Assembly: GCA_023213315.1 (NCBI GenBank)
Contig: JAKCPI010001876.1
Coordinates: 5,001 to 69,000 of the forward strand
DNA: 64,000 bases
Direction: 5' to 3'
Source of the DNA: Euborellia annulipes
Taxonomy: Eukaryota > Arthropoda > Insecta > Dermaptera > Anisolabididae
Part shown: positions 56,064 through 64,000 of the stretch, one piece after another
How positions within the stretch are numbered: position 1 is the first letter of the stretch
How the letters are laid out: each line of letters starts with the position of its first letter
The notes under the pieces: generated by a model
Seen by the model: only the letters and a program-made list of their open reading frames with translations
The model's database searches: none
What the model was told of the DNA's origin: nothing
Position numbers and translations under genes: made by a program

Positions 56064-59000
56064 ATGTCAAGTAAGAATGAAGAGACACATCGAATTGAAC
56101 ATTTGAAAATTATAAACTCACAAATTGATAAATTAAAAAAGGAGGTAAGAATCTTTTATTTATTTTTATCAGTGGCGATCATGGGATTTATTTTATTTAG
56201 GGGGGGGGGGATCAATCTACTTTTTCTATTTATTTTTTTTGCTTAAACATATTAAGAAAATTCCAATTGTGTATAAATTTTCCCTTTTCACTATTTTTTT
56301 TGACTCCTAGAAATTATGTATTACTTTTCGCTTAATTTAATTTTAGCATATTTATTTTAATTAAAATATTTTGTCGAAGATCGGATATGAAAAAAATTTT
56401 TGAATTTTTTTGGAGACTCCCTCTTTGCAAAAAAAAATCTTTTATGCTCTGTAAATATTCTGGTAATTGTAAATTAACGCGCTTTCAATTAAGACCTATT
56501 TATCGTGGCATGATTTATTAATTTAAAAAAATTAGAATTTTTATTCTACGCATAATTTGAGGATCTCGTGGGCGCAGTATGAAATAATGACTATTTTTGT
56601 GATTTTGGAATTCCCTTGTAATTAGATGAGTAGAGTTTTTTGTGTGTGTAGATGTTTAATATAATGGGTCTGTTAAAGAGAGGGGGGAGAGAGAAGTGCG
56701 TCTGTGGAGCTTTGAAGGGAGAATAAAATAATTTATAATAGAAATGTATCAAATATCGGCAAAGCGGACTTCCTGGTGCCAGAGAGGTCATAGGAAGTTG
56801 TATTTCTCTTCAAAATATTTTATTTAATTCTTAATCACCTAATTGTTTGAGCCCATGATCAATATATTTTGAGCAAAGAAGTTACTAGTATTCTCAAAAA
56901 CATATTGGTACTTCGAAAACTTTTTTGAAGCAGGGAAGGAAGAACCTATTCTGATTAAAACTATCAAAACCTGTGCCAAGCACCTTCTCTCTACCTAAAT
57001 ATCCCAAACGCTTTCTGCCATAAAAATCTCTATAGAAAAGAGGCCCTGTGTCCATGGGCATAACTAGAGGGTGCCGGGGGGGGCGGCGGCCCCCACCCCA
57101 GAAAGCTCTCTGCCCCAAGGAAATTTGAGAAAATATGGGGCTTTCCAGGCCCCCCGGAGGATAGCTGGTCCCATGCCCCCCCCCCCCAGCGAGAATGGCT
57201 GGTCCCATGGCCCCCCCCCCAGCCAAATTCTCTAGTTACGCCCATGCCTGTGTCATATTAGGTGAGTAGAGTTGTGAACCCGACATTTTTGTTCATGAAA
57301 TTATAATAACAAAAAAACATAGATAATATGAATATTATTTTTTATAGTCATGTTTAGATATTTAGTAATGCTAGATTTAAATGGAGTATTTAAAAAAGTT
57401 TATAAGTTTTCTGAAATGTTAAAGTTACAAGGACGTCCGTGAGAGCGGGAAAAAAGTCGCCTTTAAAGTCTATTCTTTTTTAGCCAAATAGTTTGTAAAA
57501 AGTCTGTTTTTGGCAAAAAAAGTCGCTGTCAATTTTAACATGAGAAAGTAAAAGAAATAGAGAGCTTATCCACAAGCGTAACGTTTTTTAGCTGGGCCCC
57601 CCGCAAATTTTATTTCGGGCTCTATTATTAGACCATACAAAAAATATTTTTAAAATACCTGAACCCTGAGGGTCCCGGGCCCTCTCAAAGAGAAATTTTC
57701 ATTATTTTTTTTTTTATCTAAATTTTTCCGTTTTTATCGGAGCTACAGTTTTTTAGCCCGGCCCGGCCCGAGGGCCCCCAAGGTCCAGGGCCCGCATCGC
57801 GGGGTCTGCGGCGGCGTACGTTACGCCACTGAGCTTATCTCTTGATAACCGAAATATAGATAGATAGATAGAAGTTTTTTCGGCAAGGGTGGATACAAGG
57901 GGGGGGTAAAGGGGGTGATTACCCCCGAGATTCGAAAAAAATACCTTTTTTTCGCAAAAAAATTTATTTTTAATGTAAAATTTTTAAAATTAATACTTAA
58001 AAATTTGATGTGTATTTATATTCTGGCAAACAAATACAGAATGCGCTTTTAAATTACCGAAATTTAAAAAAAAATAGTGTGCTGTGCGACGAGTCACACC
58101 AGATTACCCCCCGAGAAACACCTCTGGATCCGCCCTTGTACGCCACTGAGCTTATCTCTTGATAACCGAAATATAGATAGATAGATAGATAAGTTTATTT
58201 CTGGTCTGGGACTGATATATGATCTCTTTGAGCATTCTTAAAGAATTACAAAATTTTTTTCAATTCTCTCACAACAGTGTGCATATACAATGAGACAATA
58301 TAAAGTAATAATAAAAAGGAAAAAAAAGTAAAAAATAACAAAAAAAGTAGAAAGTAAAATAATAAAAAATAAAAATAAAAACAAAAATGAGACAAAATGA
58401 AGTAAAAATTTAAAAAAAAGAGACAGAAGAATATGGACAAGAGAATGCGAAAATTAATGAAGCTTTTGATACTTTAATCAAACCCGACGGCCCATCAGGT
58501 GGCTAAAGAGGCGTCCCCTGAACGAGCCCAACGATCCCAACGCCCGCAAATTGGCAGAGTTATTTAGAATTTTTTTTTTTAACACTCACTCTTTTTTTCT
58601 CATTCACGCTCACACTTACACACACATTCACACAGTCTTTTCGGCAACTAAGGGCATATACGACTTTGACGATAACCGTTATTAATTAATATACATATTG
58701 GGGGTCGTTTTTAAAAATCTCAAAAAACGTTTCTTTTTGTGAGATCAATCTAAGAAAATCAGGAAAAGTCTCAAAAGTTGAAACTTTTTTTCCGCTCTCT
58801 AGTGATAACATAAATTAAATGAAAAATGGTCGGTTGTCGCTTCGGCGGTATTAAGGTGAATGATTAGTACAATGGGTCCTTGGTTTTCTAGTTCTAAATT
58901 CATGTACCTGCCCAATTTTAATCACATAGGCTGGGTGAACTTCGTACCCATTGAGAAAAATTCTCTTGTAATTATTACATTTAACATTTATTGCAATACA

Positions 59001-62000
59001 TGTGTATTTATGCAACTAATCAACATACAATAAAAAAGATAAATATCTTAATTATGTACTAACAACGAAAAATAAATGTTAATATTTTATTAAAATAAAA
59101 GAAAGTGAAATCTCGTCATCTTCAGTTTAGAAGTCTATTCAAGACCCTAGTAATAGAATTATACTGGCTGTTTCATATATGTTATAGCTACCTGGAATTG
59201 TTAATTTTTTTAACGATCCATAATCAATTCGCCGTTTTTCCCATCTGAAATTTTCTTTAACGCAGTTCTCATTTTCCCAATTTGAATTTTGTTTTACATT
59301 TGTTTAGAAAGAAATCCATCCATTCTTTTTTCTGAAATAAGAGAATATATTAATTTATTTGTATAAATAATTATATTTAGAATTTTGCTATAGGACAAGA
59401 AGAATTGTTGCCTAATTAATACTTGAATATGATTAGGCCTATAATGAACAAATGATGATTATTTTTCGAAACTAAATTGTTCAATTGGTTTGCCATAAAA
59501 AGCACATACGATTAAAGCTGTCTTATTAATTCCCATCGAACACCTGTGAAAATGTTGACGAAGAGGTTGAAAAAAATTAAATTAATCATCCGAAGGAATT
59601 AAAATTTCCTCCGACTAAAATATTATTTAATAGGCTCAAGAGACTTTTGGTAAGAGAAGTTTGCTTGAATGTCGCATTTCTTTATTAAATTATATGCAAG
59701 ATATAGGCCTATATCAGAGGTGTCCAAACTTCGGCCTGCGGGCCAAACCCGGCCCGATAGAGAATTTTATCCGGCCCGCGGATGTTTTTGATTTTTCAAG
59801 TCGAAAATTTAAAAAAAATTGAAAAATTATGTATAATAAATAAAGGCTTTTTAAATTTATTAAAAAAAATAAAAATGGGGGAACATAGGCCCACATACAA
59901 TTTTTTAATTATAAAGATTTAAAACAAGAATTTCAAAAGCGATTTTCTGATCTTGACATAAATTAATTTTTGAGGTTGTGGCTGTGATGTGATTATAATG
60001 GAGAATTGGAGATATCAGCCAAATTGGAATTATCTAGGTTCAATAAAACTCCCAGAATAAGACGTTTCGGTCTGAAAGTGCACATGAGATTGGATCATTT
60101 TATTTTGTCAATTTTAAAATTTATTTGTTCAGAGATAATTATCTCTGAGCTTTGGCACAGGAGCCATATAATTTTGTATGAAGCAAATAAATTTTAAAAT
60201 TGACAAATCCTGGTTTGATCACATGTGCACTTGCATTATGTGTATAATTCTCAATAACTGAAGATGGCCAAATAAATTCAGACCGAAACGTCTTATTCTG
60301 GGAGTTTTGTTGAACCTAGATAATTCCAATTTGGCTGATATCTCCAATTCTCCATTATAATTGACATAAATTCTAAGGAAATTCATCTCTTTCAAAATCC
60401 ATTTGATTACAATGTTAGAGAAATTACAAGTCAGTTTCAAATGGAAATTATTGATCTTCAAGCTAACGATCAAATCAAGAAATACAAGGAAGTAAACTTG
60501 GTCGATTTTTATAAATATTTGGATGCAAAAGAGTTTCCAAATTTAAAACAATTTGCATGTAAATTTATTTCTATGTTTGGGACTACCTATATGTGCGAAC
60601 AAACATTTTCTAGGTATTTTCCAAGTATTTGAAAAAAAGTAGGCCTACAGGGTAAATTTATCCGATGATAATCTCAAATCACTGCTTGTAATTGGTGTGA
60701 CAGATTTTAATCTTAACTACAAAGAAATACTTCAAAAAGAAAGCACAGTTCTATCATCATAAAAACTTATTTCTATTGATAAATTGTTGAGTTTGGTGGC
60801 TGTAGATATTTAAATTAGGAGGGGACGGGAGCCTTCCCGGGGAGACAGCAGCAAGGTAAAATAAAAAACGTTATGATCTGTCGCCGACGTTTCGAGCGAT
60901 AACGTTTTTTATTTTACCTGGCTGCTGTCTCCCGGGAAGGCTCCCGTCCCCTTCTAACTTATTTCTATTTTTTATAATTTAGCCATATTTGTTTAGTGTA
61001 TTAAATGTAAAAAACAAATGTCAATGATATCTTAATCATAATGCGTTTTTTAATTCTCATGTTCACTAGGCTCGTTTCAAATAGATTTAAATTCTAATTT
61101 GGCCCTTGAGTTTGGACACCTCTGGCCTACATCCTTGAGGAAGTAAAAAAGAAAATAAAGAATTTAATTGAACCTGAGTAAACTGGGCTTAATGGAACCT
61201 ATCAGTTTCCCAATAACAAATATTGAACTAACTAAAAGAATAATAGAATGATGATGAAGTTTTTTTAAATTTCCTCTTATGGGAGTGAGTAGTAAAAAAT
61301 AGTAGTACTTAATGAGATTACAAAGTCAACTTGTGAACTTACTAAAATTTAAAAAATCCTTCAATTTTTTTCAATTAGAACCAAGCCGCCCAAAAGATAT
61401 ATTTAAATTGATGATATTTCCACTTTTTCAAAAGGTTTGAATGCTATTTAAGTAATGTAAACTTACCTTTAGATCAATGAAAAATTATAAAAGAAAATGG
61501 CTTCATCAGAATTGAGGAAACTCGAGATAAATATCCAGAATCATATAAATATCTTCTGATCAAAATAAAACTAGAAATGTCAAAACATTCAGTTATAATA
61601 TCAACATCCTCTTGACGATTATAAACACTTTTTTTTTACTTTTTCAATTAATAATTAAAATCAAAGGTTAAATATGAAGGATGAAAGAACGCCATTCAAT
61701 GAATATATAAAAATTCAAATAGAGAAGCAAAGCCAACCTGGAAGGAAAAGAGTATAGAAGAATGAATCGGTAAAAGAAATTGCAAAAATAATTTTCTCAA
61801 ACTTTCTGAATTATATTATTATCATTATAAATTCTTATGATTGTTATTTAAAATAGATTTAATTATTTAAATTACAGTACTTTATAATATTAATAAATAA
61901 TTAATATATTTTAAAACAAGCACCCCTAGCGGATTTCATTGGAAGTACCGTTTACCTTATATAAATAAACTTTTGTCTCAGTGAAAATGTTTTGAAAATA

Positions 62001-63558
62001 AAAAGATGAATTAAGTAGAAGAAATTTCGATGGTTGAGTGGTAATTATTACGAGTAGGAAGATGTATGGCAACCAGCAAGTGATTGATTATCGTCGACGT
62101 TTCGGGATCACGTCGATCCCATCTTCAGGGCGATAAACTGTTGTTGCTTAGATGGATGCAATTTTGGTTCATACAAAATAAATAATTAAATTTGCATATA
62201 CCATATATAGATGTATATGAGAATTGCCGTAGGCATTTGGGCTATATTTTTAATTTGTGGCAAATGGGCCCGAAACGATAGTACCTACTGCCCAAGATTG
62301 AAAGACTGAGTCTTGGGCAGTACTATCGTTTCGGGCCCATTTGCCACAAATTAAAAATTTAGCCCAAATGCCTACGGCAATTCTCATATACATCTATATA
62401 TGGTATATGCAAATTTAATTATTTATTTTGTATGAACCAAAATTGCATCCATCTAAGCAACAACAACAACAGTTTATCGTCCTGAAGATGGGATCGACGT
62501 GATCCCGAAACGTCGACGATAATCAATCACTTGCTGGCTGCATATATCTTCCTACTCCTAATAAAAGATGAATTTTTTTTTTTTTTTAATACTTCATTAA
62601 GTACATATTAAGGATATATTTTATTACAGGAAAGAGAGGCAGTGGCGTCATTTCAATTTTTTCTTGGGGGGGGCAAACATTTTTTTTTTTCTTAAAATTT
62701 ATTTACAAATGGGTACTCAAATTTGGCCAAAACATATTTAATTTAATTAATTGTTTAATTTTGTACAGTTTGTATACTCGTAGATGTATTTTGGAGTATT
62801 TTATTTAGAATAATATAAAATTTTATAAAAATCAGAGCCCTTGGGGGGGGCAAATGCCCCCCTGCCCCCCAAATGACGCCACTGACGGAGTTTGAAATCT
62901 CCATGGATCTCGCGTGTATAAGATATATAGATCATACTAAAGACACATCGTCTTTTGTAAGGCCCCCTCGAACCTGGGCTTTTATCCATGAGATTTTTCT
63001 CTTCTCCTGAATGTTCATATCCAAAATTACTTATCTTGCAAGTTTTTTATCATCCACACATCCTGATTTATCTAGATTCCTATTTATTTATGGAGCTACA
63101 ATATCGTACCCAATGAAGTTTATCTGAGGTGCGATTATTGCTTGTGAAAAATTTAATATTTTTTCCTTTTTCATTATGTTAAGGAAGAAGAAGAGCAGTG
63201 GATATCGGGAGAAGAACTCTTCACTGATGGAAGCAGCGATGAGGAGATGTCTTCTGCAAGAGCTGCTGGCTCGGTGACAGATCATGTCGATGCTATTCGG
63301 CCACCAAAGCTCCGTCCTAAATTAGGTGGATGTACCAAGCGAACTGGGAAACTGAGAAAGACAAGACCTCATTCCATTGCTACAACCACTCCTGTATTAT
63401 CCGAACAAGCTAAGGCTGATTGTTCAATAGAAAATAAAAATGAACCCGAGGGAATTTCGTGGAGGCCCAAACGAGGAAGTATTAAACTAGCATCTCTTTC
63501 CCAGCAAGGCAAGAAAGAAATTTTCTCAAAATATAATTTACAAAAAATTATAGAGTGA
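56064..63558 (+). CDS. Unknown 151-aa protein, 2 coding exons
   Basis: Coding exon 1 (56064-56144) begins MSSKNEETHRIEHLKIINSQ and ends KKE before a strong donor, GTAAGA. Coding exon 2 (63184-63558) starts after TTCATTATGTTAAG. Both are phase 0, and the acidic run KKE|EEEEQW continues smoothly across the junction. Residues 9-30 look helical and could form a short coiled coil. Residues 30-50 are acidic (GEELFTDGSSDEE). The remaining part is basic and Pro/Ser/Thr-rich (RPPKLRPKLGG, RTGKLRKTRPHS), ending FSKYNLQKIIE. The charge layout fits a small nuclear or adaptor protein, but I do not recognise the family. Possible AATAAA signals lie at 63843 and 63881, after a SINE in the 3' region. The intron exceeds 7 kb. 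Confidence 0.75.
57053..57246. mobile_element. hAT-like MITE with exact 8-bp duplication
   Basis: Ends CATGGGCATAACTAGAG and CTCTAGTTACGCCCATG. CCTGTGTC occurs on both sides (57045-57052 and 57247-57254). The interior consists of G- and C-runs. The CATGGGC ends resemble those of the element at 32712-33003. Confidence 0.85.
57571..57831. mobile_element. hAT-like MITE with exact 8-bp duplication
   Basis: The right end GTTACGCCACTG is matched by CACAAGCGTAAC at the left. AGCTTATC occurs on both sides (57563-57570 and 57832-57839). The body contains GGGTCCCGGGCCCTCTCAAA, shared with the hAT-like element at 19704-20073. Confidence 0.8.
57822..58189 (+). repeat. 51-bp direct duplication around an inserted element
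   Basis: 57822-57872 (TACGCCACTGAGCTTATC... through GATAGATAGATAG) is repeated at 58139-58189. Between them lies the CAAGGGTGGATAC...GGATCCGCCCTTG element (57884-58138). The repeat contains the end of the hAT-like element, so the duplication is younger than that insertion. Confidence 0.8.
57884..58138. mobile_element. GGGTGGATAC...GGATCCGCCCTTG-ended element
   Basis: Close relative of 54797-55067, including the GCTGTGCGACGAGTCACACC segment, but with shorter G/C runs. No coding capacity. Confidence 0.7.
58565..58705 (-). mobile_element. SINE fragment, inverted
   Basis: T run, CACACACATTCACACAGTC, TTTTCGGCAACTAAGGG and GACGATAACCGTTATTAAT in inverted SINE order. The tRNA-like head is absent. 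Confidence 0.7.
58710..59706. other. Intron sequence, nothing recognised
   Basis: AT-rich stretch inside the large intron of the 151-aa gene. Confidence 0.4.
59965..60360 (+). mobile_element. Foldback retroelement-like insertion with hammerhead motif
   Basis: Bounded by the exact 12-bp duplication TTGACATAAATT (59953-59964 and 60361-60372) inside the hAT transposase relic, whose reading frame confirms the insertion. The arms ATAATGGAGAATTGGAGATA and inverse pair over roughly 85 bp. The right arm carries the hammerhead motif. Confidence 0.8.
60253..60297 (+). ncRNA. Hammerhead ribozyme-like motif
   Basis: Stem I AATAA / TTATT (5 bp), core CTGAAGA, a weak stem II (TGGCC ... GACC with one mismatch), GAAAC and GTC. 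Predicted cleavage follows C60292. The weak stem II makes activity doubtful. Confidence 0.55.
60816..60957. repeat. 142-bp palindrome with CGAAACGTCGGC
   Basis: GAAGGGGACGGGAGCC-type arms and AAAATAAAAAACGTTAT arms pair. The centre holds GCCGACGTTTCGAGCG, whose inverse contains the CGAAACGTC half of the hammerhead core. CTGANGA is missing. Confidence 0.6.
61140..62000. other. Intron sequence, nothing recognised
   Basis: AT-rich; no exon or repeat seen. Confidence 0.4.
62088..62136 (-). ncRNA. Hammerhead ribozyme-like motif (left arm)
   Basis: Minus strand: stem I TTATCGCC / GACGATAA (7 of 8 pairs), CTGAAGA, extra T, stem II GGGATC / GATCCC (loop GACGT), GAAAC and GTC. Mirror image of the motif at 62474-62522. 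Confidence 0.7.
62474..62522 (+). ncRNA. Hammerhead ribozyme-like motif (best copy)
   Basis: Stem I TTATCGTC / GACGATAA pairs perfectly over 8 bp. The core CTGAAGA fits CUGANGA. Stem II GGGATC / GATCCC has 6 perfect pairs around the loop GACGT. GAAAC and GTC follow, with predicted cleavage after C62514. The only deviation from the standard motif is one T between CTGAAGA and stem II. Stem III would be AC/GT, which in known minimal hammerheads needs dimerisation. Confidence 0.75.
62640..62884. mobile_element. CAGTGGCGTCATTT-ended MITE
   Basis: Perfect 14-bp inverted ends (CAGTGGCGTCATTT). The body is rich in G and C runs. The flanking octamers do not match, so the hAT assignment rests on the CAGTGGCG end sequence only. 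Confidence 0.65.
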
Positions 63559-63694
63559 TATTATATGTTTGTTTGTTTCACTTGCCATTGTAGAAAGTTC
63601 AAAGCTACTATGGCATCTAGGTCAAAAGGTACCAAAATGCTTAGAACAAAAAGTGTAACTTTTGTTATCTGTTCGAGTGAAGTCATGAACTTGC

Positions 63695-63812
63695 AAAATT
63701 TTGGTATCCAAATGGCTTAAATAAAATCATCTGACTGCCTGGGATCCGAACCCTCGACCCCTGGTATACAAGGCAGGCGCGTTACCAATTACGCTCAGCC
63801 CGAGGGCAATTA
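63695..63812 (-). mobile_element. SINE head fragment in the 3' region of the 151-aa gene
   Basis: Inverted TTTGGTATCCAAATGGC, GACTGCCTGGGATCCGAACC and the tRNA-like head ending GCTCAGCCCGAGGGC. The tail half is missing. Confidence 0.65.
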
Positions 63813-63880
63813 TAACGTTGATTCTTAAATAAAAATAATAATAATAAAGAAACCAATCAATATGCTCCTTCCTTGTGAAT

Positions 63881-63886
63881 AATAAA
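63881..63886 (+). terminator. Possible polyadenylation signal
   Basis: AATAAA about 320 bases after the stop of the 151-aa protein; a second AATAAA lies at 63843-63848. The motif is frequent in AT-rich DNA, so the assignment is weak. Confidence 0.25.
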
Positions 63887-64000
63887 GAAAATTAAAAAAA
63901 AAATTGAAATAAAGCCTAAAACTTACTTATCTTATTTATTGTTAATATTTTAATCGAAATGGTTTAAGAGAAAATGGCGACAAAAGGTGGTCATATCCTC

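Larger units (their letters stand above)
59895..60760 (+). pseudogene. hAT transposase, C-terminal remnant
   Basis: Segments FKDLKQEFQKRFSDLDIN (before the insertion) and SKEIHLFQNPFDYNV (after it) join in frame when the insert is removed. They continue to LVDFYKYLDAKEFPNL and MFGTTYMCEQTFS, typical of the hAT dimerisation domain seen in GTF2IRD2/ZBED-like transposases. The catalytic N-terminal part is absent and a stop follows at 60632. Confidence 0.75.
59715..61124 (+). mobile_element. Degenerate hAT transposon with its own transposase relic
   Basis: Ends CAGAGGTGTCCAAACT and inverse (AGTTTGGACACCTCTG). The flanking octamers GCCTATAT and GCCTACAT differ at one position. It contains transposase remnants and is interrupted by a foldback retroelement (59965-60360). 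A 142-bp palindrome (60816-60957) also lies near its 3' end. Confidence 0.85.
62013..62562. mobile_element. Foldback retroelement-like insertion with two hammerhead motifs
   Basis: Bounded by the 12-bp duplication AAAAGATGAATT (62001-62012 and 62563-62574). The arms pair almost throughout (GTAGGCATTTGGGC, GGGCCCGAAACGATAG and others) around a short centre near 62309. Each arm holds a complete hammerhead-like sequence pointing outward. Confidence 0.85.

Noticed and set aside
56894..57245. Gly-rich open frames on the minus strand
   Set aside because: Composition comes from the G/C runs of the hAT-like MITE at 57053-57246.
1..64000. CRISPR arrays, bacterial operons or viral gene clusters
   Set aside because: No regularly spaced direct repeats with unique spacers, no runs of adjacent long open frames and no recognisable viral proteins; gene structure is intron-rich and eukaryotic.

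Overview
The window looks like nuclear DNA of an arthropod, probably a crustacean such as a copepod. It is AT-rich, its genes have short GT-AG exons separated by long introns, and most of the sequence is transposon-derived. The clip-domain serine protease supports an arthropod; 'crustacean/copepod' is inference only. There are no prokaryotic-style operons, CRISPR arrays or canonical functional tRNA genes.

Three gene models can be assembled with consistent splice phases. (1) A seven-plus-one zinc-finger gene lies on the minus strand at 33608-37440 (3 exons, 271 aa). (2) A complete clip-domain trypsin-like serine protease lies on the minus strand at 39692-48234 (8 exons, 388 aa: signal peptide, six-Cys clip domain, His/Asp/Ser triad). 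(3) A small acidic-then-basic protein of unknown function lies on the plus strand at 56064-63558 (2 coding exons, 151 aa), with a likely noncoding first exon near 55.6-55.9 kb and an intron of about 7 kb filled with nested elements. Weaker orphan exons lie at 20.7, 21.7, 23.6, 24.7, 27.8 and 51.4 kb.

Region by region: 0.4-3.6 kb holds two inverted copies of a Harbinger-like element. 4.4-9.4 kb holds a duplicated segment whose first copy is interrupted by a 1.07-kb foldback transposon, and between the copies a 980-bp near-perfect palindrome. 9.4-33 kb is mostly gene-poor, with SINEs, a dispersed hairpin family, hAT-like elements and the weak exons. 33.6-48.2 kb holds the zinc-finger and protease genes, their introns occupied by a mariner, SINEs, a LINE fragment and foldback elements. 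49-55 kb is gene-poor, with a SINE dimer. 55.6-63.6 kb is the third gene and its transposon-filled intron.

The most striking pattern is a set of short foldback elements (about 14.8, 41.9, 43.8, 47.5, 60.2 and 62.3 kb). They share a hammerhead-ribozyme-like core, CTGANGA / stem II / GAAAC-GTC, usually closed by a complementary stem I. Three of them sit between 11-12-bp target-site duplications, which points to retrotransposition in the manner of Penelope-like elements or retrozymes. The best example (62474-62522) has an 8-bp stem I and a 6-bp stem II with all core bases except one extra nucleotide.
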